Source: Parvibaculum sp040216885 (lineage in GTDB: Bacteria; Pseudomonadota; Alphaproteobacteria; Parvibaculales; Parvibaculaceae). Taken from it: a stretch of 64,000 nt of DNA. The translations under genes were made by a program, and so were the position numbers. This document shows, in pieces, positions 50,496 to 60,800 of this stretch. The stretch covers positions 62,001 to 126,000 of the forward strand of contig JAVJOG010000023.1 in NCBI GenBank assembly GCA_040216885.1. The letters are read 5' to 3'. A model generated the notes under the pieces. It ran no database searches. It was not told the origin of the DNA and worked only from the letters and a program-made list of their open reading frames with translations. How positions within the stretch are numbered: the first letter of the stretch is position 1; the number at the start of each line of letters is the position of its first letter.

Positions 50496-51680
50496 TCAGA
50501 ACCGGCCGGAGATCCGGATATAGAAGTCGCGATCCTCGCGCGGCCGCAGCGCGCCGGCCGGAATGTCGATCTCCTCGCGCAGCCGATAGCGCGCTTCCAT
50601 CGACCATTGCGGCGTGAAACGCCACTGGTAGCGTATCTCCGACAAGGCGTCATTACCGCGAAAATCGCCCGAGAGCAGCCAGCCGGCATCGATGCGCGCA
50701 TGGACAAGGCCGAGATTGTGGCCCGGCGCGATGTCGTAAAGGCTGAGCGCCGCCTGCCAGGCCAGCCCGCCGGCATCGCCCGTATTGCCCGAACCGGTGA
50801 CGGTGGCGCGCGGCGTGTTGGGCGCGTAACCGATCTCGAAACCGGGCACGAGCCGCAGCCCCGCCTCGCTGAGGCGCCAGCTCGCGGCCACGCGGCCGAC
50901 CAGCGTGATGTAGTCCTCACGCCGCGAAAACGCCGTGCCGTCCGACGCCAGCGCCGCCGGCATCCAGGTGACGCCGATCATGCGCTGCACGACGGGTCCG
51001 AGTGGTTCGGTCGCCTCAAGTCCGGCAAAGACAGTGACGCGGCTGGCATCTTCGGAAAAGTCGAGCGGCGTGCGCACCGCCGAGCCCGGCCCCTCGCGAT
51101 GATTGTGTTCGAGCACCAGATGAGCACGCCAGCCGGGCAGCTGGTGGCGGTAATGCAGCCCGTCGGTCCAGGTGATGTCGATATTGGGGCTGTCGTTGCG
51201 GTCGAGCCCCTTGGAGGCGACGCCCTGAAGCGCGAACTGCGTCTGGAAGCGGCCAAGCCGCAGCGACCAGGGCCGCGCCTTGTCGGCATAGTCGAGATAG
51301 AATTCGTCGAGCGTGCTCTCACCCAGATCCATGCCGGTCGAGGTCGTGGCATAGCCATGCAACTGGAAGCCGTGCCCGGTCTGGTGCTGCCCGTAGCGGC
51401 CGGCGAAGCGCGTACGGAAATGCAGATGGTCGCCGAGATCGCGCTCGGCAGCCAGACGCAACCGCCCGCGCAGCGCGCGGCTGTCGCTCTGCGTACCGTT
51501 GCGGGCCTTGCGTTCGCTGTCGAAATAGCCGGCGCGGATGTCGCCGCTGAAACGCCAGTCCGTCTCCTCGGCCAGCGCCGCCGGCGTGGCCAGCGCGGTC
51601 GCAAGCGCAACGACGACGGCACGGGCCTGCCGGTGTCGGCCGGGGCGTGGCAAAACCCTGTCGATCGAGCGTCCGGTCAT
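50496..51680 (-). CDS. Outer-membrane porin-like beta-barrel protein
   Basis: This 394-residue protein has an N-terminal basic region and a hydrophobic export signal (AVVVALATALATPAALAEE). A beta-barrel follows: WRFSGDIRAGYFDSE, FRTRFAGRYGQ, WSLRLGRFQTQFALQG and others. The last strand is DFYIRISGRF, with terminal Phe as the BAM signal. ATG 51680 is chosen because GGAAGG precedes it; the frame extends to 51836 without family-like sequence. The segments resemble alginate-export or phosphate-selective porin barrels. It is convergent with the barrel at 49256 (40 bp). Confidence 0.75.
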   Translation of the reverse strand: MTGRSIDRVLPRPGRHRQARAVVVALATALATPAALAEETDWRFSGDIRAGYFDSERKARNGTQSDSRALRGRLRLAAERDLGDHLHFRTRFAGRYGQHQTGHGFQLHGYATTSTGMDLGESTLDEFYLDYADKARPWSLRLGRFQTQFALQGVASKGLDRNDSPNIDITWTDGLHYRHQLPGWRAHLVLEHNHREGPGSAVRTPLDFSEDASRVTVFAGLEATEPLGPVVQRMIGVTWMPAALASDGTAFSRREDYITLVGRVAASWRLSEAGLRLVPGFEIGYAPNTPRATVTGSGNTGDAGGLAWQAALSLYDIAPGHNLGLVHARIDAGWLLSGDFRGNDALSEIRYQWRFTPQWSMEARYRLREEIDIPAGALRPREDRDFYIRISGRF

Positions 51681-51705
51681 CCGCCTTCCGATCCCGACCG
51701 ACGGC

Positions 51706-51894
51706 TCATGGCGTGGGCGTGCCGCCGATCCGCCGCAGCATTTCCCAAACCGGCACCGCCGCCGCACCGCCGACAAGGCCGCTGACATAGGACGGGATGT
51801 CGGCATTGAAGAGCCAGTTCCACAAAAGACCGGCAAGAATGCTGGCCAGCAGCATTGCGCCGAGCGTGATCAGCCATCTAGTCCAGAGCGCCAT
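51706..51894 (-). CDS. Small two-helix membrane protein
   Basis: This 62-residue protein has two likely membrane helices (LITLGAMLLASILAGLLWNW and SYVSGLVGGAAAVPVW) and a short basic tail. A strong GGGGAGG site lies eight bases before ATG 51894, which supports real translation. It starts a possible two-gene transcript with the porin-like gene 25 bp downstream. I know no family for it. Confidence 0.65.
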   Translation of the reverse strand: MALWTRWLITLGAMLLASILAGLLWNWLFNADIPSYVSGLVGGAAAVPVWEMLRRIGGTPTP

Positions 51895-52038
51895 GATATC
51901 CTCCCCGGCTTGTCCGGCGGGACCAGTATGGACCAGCAGACCCACCGGACAAGAGCCGGGACGGCGACCGTTTGCCGCCCCGGCAGCGCGGGCTTTCGGT
52001 ATAGAATGATTCAAAGCCGCAATCGTGAAGGAAACAGG

Positions 52039-53196
52039 ATGTTCGGAGCACAGATCAGGCTTTTCCGCCTTGCGGGATTCAATGTGAATCTCGATGTGAG
52101 CTGGATATTCATCGCCTTGCTGATCTCGTGGACGCTGGCGACCGGCTATTTCCCCACCTTCTATCCCGACCTCGACCCGCTGACCTACTGGTCGATGGGC
52201 ATTGTCGGCGCCATGGGGCTCTTCCTCTCGATCATCCTGCATGAGCTGTCGCATTCGGTGATCGCGCGGCGCTTCGACATTCCGATCTCGGGCATCACGC
52301 TCTTTATCTTCGGTGGCGTCGCGCAACTGGAAAAGGAGCCGCCGACGCCGCGCGCCGAATTCATGATGGCGATTGCCGGACCGGTTGCGAGCTATGTGCT
52401 GGCCGCCGGTTTTTATCTCGTCGGCGTGGCGGCGCTCGCCGCCGGTCTGCCTGAAACCGTTTCCGGCGTCGCGCGCTATCTGGCCCTGATCAACCTGATC
52501 CTTGCCACCTTCAACATGGTGCCGGCTTTCCCGCTCGACGGCGGCCGCGTCTACCGCGCCTGGCTCTGGGGACGCACCGGCGACATGAACGAAGCGACGC
52601 GGCGCGCCTCGCGCGTCGGTCAGGCCTTCGGCCTCGCCCTGATCGCGCTGGGCGTTTTCAGTCTTTTCTCGGGCAACCTGATCGCCGGCATCTGGTGGGG
52701 CCTGATCGGGCTTTTCCTCAACACCGCCTCGCGCGCCTCCTATACGCAGTTGCAGACCCACCAATTGCTGAAGTCGGAGCCCGTATCGCGTTTCATGACG
52801 GCGAACCCGCTGACGGTTCCGGCCGGCATCACGCTGAGGAAACTCGTCGACGACCATATCTACGGTTCCTTTCACGAGACGTTCCCCGTGATGGAAGGCG
52901 ACAGGCTCGCCGGTTCGATCGGCGTCGCCGACATGCGCGACATCGACCGCGCCAACTGGGAGCGCCTGCAGGTGCGCGAGGTCATGCACCCGGTTTCGCC
53001 GCTCAACAGCATCGGGGCCGCCGAAAGTGGCGAAGCGGCGCTCAAGTTGATGCGCGAAAGCGGAAATGCGCGGCTGCTGGTCGTGCGGGACGGGAAACTC
53101 GCCGGCATCGTCGCCCTGCGCGACATCATGCGCCTGATCCGGCTGAAGGAAGAGCTGGGCCCGCGCTCTGGCGCGGCCAGTGGCAAACGCCTATAA
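52039..53196 (+). CDS. Site-2-protease-family zinc metalloprotease (M50) with CBS domains
   Basis: This 385-residue inner-membrane protein has six or so helices. The zinc site is HELSH (about residue 75), with the third ligand in NMVPAFPLDGGRVYR (about 157-172). Residues 245-370 form two CBS domains, which bind adenosyl ligands and may gate the protease. Such rhomboid-like S2P enzymes cleave membrane-anchored regulators, but the target is unknown. AAGGAAACAGG precedes ATG 52039; the longer open frame from 51538 has no family-like sequence. It lies 50 bp before gmhA. Confidence 0.92.
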   Translation: MFGAQIRLFRLAGFNVNLDVSWIFIALLISWTLATGYFPTFYPDLDPLTYWSMGIVGAMGLFLSIILHELSHSVIARRFDIPISGITLFIFGGVAQLEKEPPTPRAEFMMAIAGPVASYVLAAGFYLVGVAALAAGLPETVSGVARYLALINLILATFNMVPAFPLDGGRVYRAWLWGRTGDMNEATRRASRVGQAFGLALIALGVFSLFSGNLIAGIWWGLIGLFLNTASRASYTQLQTHQLLKSEPVSRFMTANPLTVPAGITLRKLVDDHIYGSFHETFPVMEGDRLAGSIGVADMRDIDRANWERLQVREVMHPVSPLNSIGAAESGEAALKLMRESGNARLLVVRDGKLAGIVALRDIMRLIRLKEELGPRSGAASGKRL

Positions 53197-53246
53197 ATGA
53201 TCGGGTTTCAAGGGGCCGGACGCGGCCCCGGCAATGAGGAAGCGCC

Positions 53247-53825
53247 TTGGGCACGAGCGAGATTTTCCACGCCACTTTCGACGAACACCTGAAAGTCGCA
53301 CATGAAACGGCGAAGCTGCTGGAAAAGGATTTCGCCAGCCTCGCCGCCGCATGCGCCGAGGCCGTGGCGGGCGGCGGCAAGCTGATTTTCTTCGGCAATG
53401 GCGGCAGTGCCGCCGACGCCCAGCACATCGCCGCCGAACTTTCGGTGCGCTTCGTCAAGGACCGCCCGGCGATTGCCGCGCTCGCCCTGACGACCGACAC
53501 CTCGGTGCTGACGGCAGCCGCCAACGACATGGGCTACGCGCATGTGTTCGAGCGGCAGGTGGAAGCGCTCGGACGGCGCGGCGACCTCGCCATCGGCATC
53601 TCGACCTCGGGCAAGAGCCCCAACGTGGCGCTGGCGCTCGCCGCCGCGCGCAAACAGGGCCTCGTCACCGCCGCCTTCACCGGCGCCGAACCGAACGCGA
53701 TGAAGGATGTCGCCGATCACCTGATCTGCGTGCCGTCGAAAACAACCGCGCGCATCCAGGAAATGCACATCGTCATCGGCCACATGCTCTGCGCCGGCAT
53801 CGAGAAGCATCTCGGCTACGTCTGA
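53247..53825 (+). CDS. gmhA: Phosphoheptose isomerase
   Basis: This 192-residue SIS-domain enzyme converts sedoheptulose-7-phosphate to glycero-manno-heptose-7-phosphate for the LPS inner core. It shows IFFGNGGSAADAQHIAAELS, the conserved ALTTDTSVLTAAAND and GISTSGKSPNV, and a late IVIGHMLC. The start is TTG 53247 with GAGGAAG upstream. Its end overlaps the convergent hldE gene by 10 bp. Confidence 0.94.
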   Translation: MGTSEIFHATFDEHLKVAHETAKLLEKDFASLAAACAEAVAGGGKLIFFGNGGSAADAQHIAAELSVRFVKDRPAIAALALTTDTSVLTAAANDMGYAHVFERQVEALGRRGDLAIGISTSGKSPNVALALAAARKQGLVTAAFTGAEPNAMKDVADHLICVPSKTTARIQEMHIVIGHMLCAGIEKHLGYV

Positions 53826-55306
53826 GCGGCTTTCGGTCCGAGCTTCGCGATGGTGCCTGTCGTGCTGAAACCCGGCACGATGTCGACAATCTCGACGCGG
53901 CCGCCCTGCGCCTGCACGAAATCCGCGCCGACAATGTCGGCAACCTTGTAGTCGCCGCCTTTCACCAGCAGATCGGGCTTCAGCGCCTCGATCAGCGCTT
54001 GCGGCGTGTCTTCCTCGAAGATCGTCACGAGATCGACGGTGCCGAGCGCGGCAAGCACGGTGGCGCGCGCGATGTCGGGCTGCACGGGACGGCCCTCGCC
54101 CTTGAGACGGCGCACCGACGCATCGCTGTTGAGGCCGACGACCAGCCGGTCGCAAAGCGCACGTGCGCGCGCCAGAAGCGCAACATGGCCCGGATGCAGC
54201 AGGTCGAAGCAGCCATTGGTGAAACCGACCTTGAGCCCGCGCGCGCGCCAGCCCTCGGCGATCTCGGCGGCACGTTCGCGGCCCGCCAGCTTCGCTTCGA
54301 TTGCCGACAATTCATGTTCGCGCAGCGCCGAGGCGAGCTCGTCGCGATGCACGACCGCCGTACCGACCTTGCCGACGACGATGCCGGCAGCCGAATTCGC
54401 CAGCCGCGCAGCATCGGCAAGCGAAGCGCCCGCGCCGAGCGCGCAGGCAAGCGTCGCAACGACCGTATCGCCGGCGCCCGACACATCGAACACCTCGCGC
54501 GCCTCTGCCTTGAGGTGGTGCACGTCGCTTTCCGTGACGACGCTCATGCCGTCCTGGGCGCGCGTGACGACAACCGCGCCGAGCCCGTGCGCGGCGGCAA
54601 GCCCGCGTGCGGCGGCGACGATTTCGCCGTCATTCGAGGCGGGCGTTGCGGTTGCCTCGGCCAGTTCCTTGCGGTTGGGCGTGACGACCGAAGCACCGGC
54701 ATAGCGCGCATAGTCGCGGCCCTTCGGATCGACGACGACCGGAATTTTCGCGGCGCGCGCCGCCGCGATGGCGGCGGCGGTCACGGCCGGCGTCAAGACG
54801 CCCTTGCCGTAGTCGGAGAGCACCAGCACATCGCATGATTTGAGCGCCCCTTCGAGCGAGGCAACAAGCGCCGCACCCTCAGCCGCATCGAGCGCCGCCG
54901 TGGTCTCGCTATCGGCGCGCAGCACCTGCTGGCTCATCGCGACGAAGCGCGTCTTGACGGTGGTGATGCGGTTCGCCGCGCGCGTCAGCCGCGCCTCGAT
55001 GCCGGGATGATCGTCGAAGGCGCGGACAAGCGCCGCACCGGCCTCGTCGTCGCCGACGACCGACAGAAAGACGACCCCGGCGCCGAGCGCCGCCAGATTG
55101 CGCGCCACATTGCCGGCACCCCCCGGCATCGCGCGTTCGGCCTCGACACTGAGCACCGGGATCGGCGCTTCCGGCGAGATGCGCTCGACCCGGCCATAGA
55201 CGAAGCGGTCGAGCAACGCATCGCCCACGACCAGCGCGCGCGCGCCTGCAAGCCGGACGACCAGCGTCTGGAGGGTCTCGGAATTTTCAGGTTGCGGGCC
55301 GGTCAT
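53816..55306 (-). CDS. hldE: Bifunctional heptose-7-phosphate kinase / heptose-1-phosphate adenylyltransferase
   Basis: This 496-residue enzyme performs two steps to ADP-heptose. Residues 1-325 are a PfkB-type kinase: MPGGAGNVARNLAALGA, VLSDYGKGVL, PNRKELAEATA and the catalytic FDVSGAGDTVVATLA. Residues 350-496 are a cytidylyltransferase-fold domain with FTNGCFDLLHPGHVALL (HxGH) and VGLNSDASVRRLKGEGRP. With GmhA and GmhB in the same 3 kb, the ADP-heptose pathway lacks only the epimerase HldD. Confidence 0.96.
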   Translation of the reverse strand: MTGPQPENSETLQTLVVRLAGARALVVGDALLDRFVYGRVERISPEAPIPVLSVEAERAMPGGAGNVARNLAALGAGVVFLSVVGDDEAGAALVRAFDDHPGIEARLTRAANRITTVKTRFVAMSQQVLRADSETTAALDAAEGAALVASLEGALKSCDVLVLSDYGKGVLTPAVTAAAIAAARAAKIPVVVDPKGRDYARYAGASVVTPNRKELAEATATPASNDGEIVAAARGLAAAHGLGAVVVTRAQDGMSVVTESDVHHLKAEAREVFDVSGAGDTVVATLACALGAGASLADAARLANSAAGIVVGKVGTAVVHRDELASALREHELSAIEAKLAGRERAAEIAEGWRARGLKVGFTNGCFDLLHPGHVALLARARALCDRLVVGLNSDASVRRLKGEGRPVQPDIARATVLAALGTVDLVTIFEEDTPQALIEALKPDLLVKGGDYKVADIVGADFVQAQGGRVEIVDIVPGFSTTGTIAKLGPKAAQT

Positions 55307-55416
55307 CGCGAAGCCTTCGGAAATTTCCCTCTCGGGATAGTGGCGAAACGGCGCTCAAGATAGCGTAAAAAGGTCAAAGAGTTCCCGCCCTCTCCCCTCC
55401 CCGTTTCAGGCTTCCC

Positions 55417-56046
55417 ATGCTGACCGACCAAGGCATCTGGCTCTCGACCGAAACGCCGCCGCGCCGCGAAGGCCAGCCGGGACTGTTCCTCGACCGTGAC
55501 GGGGTGTTGGTCAGGGAGGTTAACTATCTGAAAAACAAGGAAGATGTGGCCCTGGAGGCCGGCGCCGCCGGGATCGTGCGCTGGGCGCTGGCGCGGGATT
55601 TCGGCGTAGCCGCGATCACCAACCAGTCGGGCATCGCGCGGGGCATTGTGAGCTGGGCCGAATTCGAGGCGGTGGAAGCCGAGATCGCCCGCCGGCTCGC
55701 AGCCGCCGGTGTGGCACTTGACCTCGTCGTCGCCTGCCCCTTCCACCCGGACTTCACGCCCGGCTACGGCCCCGCCGAGGCGGCCTGGCGCAAGCCCGGC
55801 CCCCGCATGATCGAGGAGGCGGCGCGGCGGATGGGCCTCGATCTCGCCGCAAGCTGGCTGATCGGCGACAAGGCAAGCGACATCGAAGCGGCAAGGCGCG
55901 CAGGGCTCAAAGGCGCCGTGATCGTCGCGACCGGCTATGGCGCGCAAGAGCGCGAGGTGGCGCTGGCGCTGTGCGACGCGGACTTCAGCGTCGTTGCCGC
56001 CGATGACCTGACGGGCGCTCAGACGGCGCTCGGCGACGCCTTCTAG
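55417..56046 (+). CDS. gmhB: D-glycero-D-manno-heptose-1,7-bisphosphate phosphatase (HAD family)
   Basis: This 209-residue enzyme removes the C7 phosphate in ADP-heptose synthesis. HAD motifs are visible: LFLDRDGVLV (nucleophile and acid Asp), AITNQSGIARG, KPGPRM and LIGDKASDIEAARRAG. The usual zinc loop is incomplete: CPFHP supplies a Cys and a His, but the later Cys-x-Cys before RKP is replaced by AAW. It is divergent from hldE across 110 bp and converges on the allophanate hydrolase gene with a 4-bp overlap of stops (CTAG). Confidence 0.88.
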   Translation: MLTDQGIWLSTETPPRREGQPGLFLDRDGVLVREVNYLKNKEDVALEAGAAGIVRWALARDFGVAAITNQSGIARGIVSWAEFEAVEAEIARRLAAAGVALDLVVACPFHPDFTPGYGPAEAAWRKPGPRMIEEAARRMGLDLAASWLIGDKASDIEAARRAGLKGAVIVATGYGAQEREVALALCDADFSVVAADDLTGAQTALGDAF

Positions 56047-57839
56047 CCCGCCTTCTGCGTTTGCCGCGCGACATAAGCGCGCCAGCCGCCGAGCGCGGTG
56101 ATGTCGTCGGCGCCGTCGAGGCCGCTTTGCTCGCAGAGAAATCCCTTCACCTTGCGCCCGCCGAACAGTTCGACCGTGCCGATGCACAAGGGCTGCGGCA
56201 CGCCGGCGATGAAGGAACCGAAGGCGGCGCGCGGCAGCCGCCAGACTTCGAGTTCGATGGCCGCACCGCCTTCGCTGACGCGCACCATGCCGGGCCGGAA
56301 GGGCGGCCCGCCCGCCAGCGCATGGAAGCGGTAGCAGGGCGCGGTCTTCGTGCGCTCGACGAACATCGCGCCGCGCGCGGTGAGTTCGTGGTTGAGCGGC
56401 AGGCCGGACATATGCGCGCCACAAACCGCAAGCTCGATGAAACCTTCATCGTCCGGACGCCGCATCGGCGACGGCGCGCCGGGCGCAAGCCCCTGCGCGG
56501 CCGCAAAGCGCGACGCGAGCGCGGCGAGCCGCGCTTCCGAAAAGGCCGGAGCGCAAAGCGTGATGCCGAAGGGAAATCCCGTGCCGCCGATGCCGGCCGG
56601 CACGGCAATGCCGCCCATGTCGAGCAGGTTCATGAAATTGGTATAGGTGCCGAGACGGCTGTTGAGCTTGACGGGTTCCGCCATCACCTGATCGACGCTG
56701 TAGATCGTCGGCGCGGTGGGCACGGCCAGAAAATCGACATCGGCGAAGAGCGCGGCGGCGCGGCGCTTCAGCGCTTCGAGCCGGTAGAACGCCTCGAATG
56801 TCTCGACCGCCGTCTTCGTTTTTCCACCGAGCACGATTTCCCGCACGACCGGATCAACCTCCGATGGATGCGCCTCGATGAAACCGCCGACGGCCGCCAT
56901 GCGCTCGGCAACCCAGGGCCCCTCGTAGAGGAGCGCCGCGGCTTCGGCGAACAGCGAGAAGTCGACGCGCCGCGTCTGCCCGCCCATCGCCTCGAGACGC
57001 GCAATGGCCGCAGTGAAAAGCCGCGCCGCCTCGTCGTCGCCGAAAAACTTGAGATCGGCGGCGCGCGGGACGGCAAAGGTGAAACCGGCGCCGGGAACGG
57101 GTGGCGTTTCGGGCATCCGCGCCCGCGCATAAGGATCGGCGGCATCGAACGCCGCCGCGACATCGAAAACCGCCGCCGCGTCCTCGGCCGTCAGCGCGAA
57201 GATCGACACGCAATCGAGCGAACGGCAGGCCGGCACGACGCCGCGCGTCGAGAGCAACCCGCGCGACGGCTTCAGCCCGACAATGTTGTTGAAGGCGGCC
57301 GGCACACGGCCCGAACCCGCCGTGTCGGTGCCGAGCGCGAAGGAAACGAGCCCGGCCGCAACCGCCACCGCCGAGCCGGAAGACGAGCCGCCCGAAATGT
57401 AATCGGCATTGAATACCGAACGCGGGGCGCCATGCGGCGAACGCGTGCCGACAAGGCCGGTCGCGAACTGGTCGAGATTGGTCTTGCCGACGGGGATCGC
57501 GCCCGCCGCGACGAGCCGCGCGACGACGGCGGCACTTTCCTTCGGCATATAGGCATAGGCCGGGCAGCCAGCGCTGGTCGGCAGGCCAACGACATCGATA
57601 TTGTCCTTCACCGCGAAGGGCAGGCCGAAAAGCGGCAACCGCGCCTTGTCCTCGCGCGGCAGGGCATCGAGCGCACGGGCGCGGGCGACAATATCCTCGT
57701 CGGAAAAACGCGCGATCCAGACGGCGGGGTCGCCACAGGCCGCGATGCGCCGCAGCGCCTCGGCCGCGATGTCTTCGGCGCGCACGCCGCTGGCGCGCGC
57801 CGCGCGCAGCGCATCGAACGAGAAGGGCAGGACATTCAC
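56043..57839 (-). CDS. atzF: Allophanate hydrolase (AtzF/DUR-type)
   Basis: This 598-residue enzyme hydrolyses allophanate to ammonium and carbon dioxide. The amidase-signature domain shows the catalytic Lys in LPFAVKDNIDV (K79), cis-Ser in SGGSSSGSAVAVAAG and the nucleophile region GTDTAGSGRVPAAFN (S176). The C-terminal domain (about 470-598), found only in dedicated allophanate hydrolases, has FIELAVCGAHMSGLPLN. GTG 57837-57839 overlaps the carboxylase stop as GTGA. It is the last gene of a coupled operon and completes the nitrogen release. Confidence 0.94.
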   Translation of the reverse strand: MNVLPFSFDALRAARASGVRAEDIAAEALRRIAACGDPAVWIARFSDEDIVARARALDALPREDKARLPLFGLPFAVKDNIDVVGLPTSAGCPAYAYMPKESAAVVARLVAAGAIPVGKTNLDQFATGLVGTRSPHGAPRSVFNADYISGGSSSGSAVAVAAGLVSFALGTDTAGSGRVPAAFNNIVGLKPSRGLLSTRGVVPACRSLDCVSIFALTAEDAAAVFDVAAAFDAADPYARARMPETPPVPGAGFTFAVPRAADLKFFGDDEAARLFTAAIARLEAMGGQTRRVDFSLFAEAAALLYEGPWVAERMAAVGGFIEAHPSEVDPVVREIVLGGKTKTAVETFEAFYRLEALKRRAAALFADVDFLAVPTAPTIYSVDQVMAEPVKLNSRLGTYTNFMNLLDMGGIAVPAGIGGTGFPFGITLCAPAFSEARLAALASRFAAAQGLAPGAPSPMRRPDDEGFIELAVCGAHMSGLPLNHELTARGAMFVERTKTAPCYRFHALAGGPPFRPGMVRVSEGGAAIELEVWRLPRAAFGSFIAGVPQPLCIGTVELFGGRKVKGFLCEQSGLDGADDITALGGWRAYVARQTQKAG

Positions 57840-60800
57840 GATGCAACCTCCAGCTTCGGATGCGACGCTTCCCCGAGCGGCACCAGCGTGACCAGCGCCT
57901 GGCCCGCCTGAACCATGCGGCCAGGCACGCAATGCACTTCATGGACGCGGGCCGCAACCGGCGCCCGGACCTCGATTTCCATTTTCATCGATTCCAGAAC
58001 GACCAGCGCATGACCTTCGGCAACCTCGTCGCCCGGCGCGACGCCGACCGACCAGACATTGCCGGGCACACCCGCCTCGACAAGCCGCCCGCCCGGCGGC
58101 AGCGCCGCCACCTCCTCGACCGGCGGCGCCTCGGGCTCCATCGCCGCCATCGCAATGCCCTGCGCTTCCCAGCGCTGCCGCTCTTCCTCGAAGGCGCGGC
58201 GCTGCCGGGACCGAAAGAGCGCAATGCTGTCGGTGTTTGCCTCAAGGAAGGAAAGGTGATCGCTGAGCCGGAACTTGTCCTCCTCGATGCGCAGCCGATA
58301 ATCGCCATACGGAAAGGCCTCGCGTGCTTCCGCCAGCTCCGCCGCCGACACGGGGAAAAAGCGCAGCCGGTCGAAAAAGCGCAACAGCCACGGCTTCTCG
58401 AAATCGGGCGTTTGCCGCCAGCCATTCCACATCTGCACCGTGCGGCCGACAAGCTGGTAGCCGCCGGGCCCTTCCATGCCGTAGACGCAGAGATAGGCGC
58501 CGCCGATGCCGACCGCGTTTTCGGGCGTCCAGGTGCGCGCCGGATTGTATTTGGTGGTGACAAGCCGGTGCCGCGGATCGAGCGGCGTCGCGACCGGCGC
58601 GCCGAGATAGACGTCGCCGAGCCCGAACACCATGTAGTCGGCATCGAAGACGATGCGCCGCACATCGTCGATATGATCGAGCCCGTTGATGCGGCGGATG
58701 AATTCGATGTTGGACGGCGCCCAGGGCGCATCGGGACGAACCAGCGTCTGGTATTTGCGTATCGCCTCGCGCGCCGCCGCGTCGTCCCATGACAGCGGCA
58801 GGTAGACGATGCGGCTCTGCACCTCGATATCGGCGCTGGCCGGAAGCGCGCGCTCCGTTTCCTCAAGCGCCGCGATGAGCTTGCGCAGCGGCAGCCGGTC
58901 CGGATCGAAATGGATCTGTAGCGAGCGGATGCCCGGCGTCATTTCGACAATGCCGGGAAGCGCGCGCGCCTCGAGCGCCGTCATCGCCGCATGGGCGCGA
59001 AAGCGCAGCGCAAAATCGAGAACCGGATCGCCATATTCGACCAGCAGATAGTCGTCGCCGGCGCGGCGATAGACGACCTCCGTTTCGAGATCGGAAATCC
59101 GCGCCAGCACGGCGTCCGCCGCCGGCGCCGCGACGATGGCGGGCGCGGCAGGCCGCGACAGGGTTTCGACCCATGTCTCCTGCGCGCGGCGCAAGACTTC
59201 CGCCTCTTCCTCGCCGATGCGGCGGAAGCGCAACTTGTCGCCCGGTTTCAACTGGCCGAGTTTCCACAGCTCCGCCTGTGCCAGCGTCGCCGGGCAAACG
59301 AAGCCGCCCAGGCTCGGTCCATCGGGCCCGAGAATGATCGGCATGTCGCCGGTGAAGTCGATCGTACCGACCGCATAGGCGTTGTCGTGGATGTTGGAGG
59401 GATGGAGCCCCGCCTCGCCGCCATCGGCCCGCGCCCATTGCGGCTTCGGCCCGATGAGGCGCACGCCGGTGCGCGCCGAATTGTAGTGAACCTCGTAGGT
59501 CGCCGAGAAAAGCGTTGCGATGTCGTCATCGGCAAAAAAATCCGGCGCGCCATGCGGGCCGTAAAGCGCCGCGATTTCCCATTTGCGCGTCAGAACCGGG
59601 CGAGCTGCGGGCGCAAGCGGCGCTGTGTGCGGCGCGCCGACGGCACCCTCGCGGTTGAGCCGCAGCACATCGCCCGTTTTCAGTGCCCCCGGCGCATGAC
59701 CGCCGAAGCGCCCCAGCGTGAAGGCGGCACGCGAGCCGAGATAGAGCGGTGCGTCGAAGCCGTGGCGCACAGCCAGATAAGCGCGTTGACCGGCGCCCGA
59801 AACCGCACCGAGCGCCAGCACCTGTCCGGCCTTGACCCCGACCGCCTGCCAGAACGGCACCGGCGCATCGTCGAGCGTCGCCGGCATCTCCGCACCGCCA
59901 AGCGCGATGACGGCATCGCTGCGGAAGCGCAGCGTCGGCCCGTTCAATGTCATTTCGAGCGTCGCTGCCTCTTCGGGATTGCCGACGAGACGGTTGGCGA
60001 GGCGGTGCGACAGCGGGTCCATCGGGCCCGAGGGCGGCACGCCGACATTCCAGTAGCCGGTGCGGCCCGGCCAGTCCTGCAGGCTCGATTGCGCGCCGGG
60101 CGCCATGACATCGACGGCAAGGCTTTCAGGCGCGAAGCCCGCCAGCGTCGACGTCAGTATCCGGCCGTCGAGAAATTCCGGTGCGCGGGCAAGCGCCCGC
60201 AGGTAATCGAGATTGGTCTCTACGCCATGAACCGACGACGCGTCGAGCGCGGCGGCAAGTTTCGCTGCCGCCTCTTCGCGCGTCGCACCGCTGACAACGA
60301 TCTTGGCCAGCATCGGGTCGTAGAAGGGCGTCACCTCGGTGCCGGTCGCGATCCAGCCATCGACGCGCGCATCGGCTGGAAACGAAACCTCGGTCAACAA
60401 GCCCGACGAGGGCTGGAAGTTTCGTCCCGGATCCTCGGCATAAAGCCGCGCCTCGATGGCATGGCCACGCGGCACCCGCGCATATTGCGAGAGATCGCCG
60501 AGCTCGCCCGCAGCCTGCCTGACCATCATCTCGACGAGATCGAGCCCGGTCACCTCCTCCGTCACCGGATGCTCGACCTGCAGGCGCGTGTTGACTTCAA
60601 GAAAATAGAATTTCTTCTCCGCCGCGTCATAGATGAATTCGACGGTGCCGGCCGACGCATAATTGACGCTTTCGCCGAGCCGGATCGCCGCCGCGTGAAG
60701 TTCGGCACGCGCATCCTCGGGCAGGTTGGGCGCCGGCGTTTCCTCGATCACTTTCTGGTTGCGGCGCTGCGCCGAGCAGTCGCGCTCGCCAAGCGCGATG

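Noticed and set aside
56061..57911. A 616-codon plus-strand frame opposite allophanate hydrolase
   Set aside because: It is a shadow of the amidase-signature gene with no recognisable domain.
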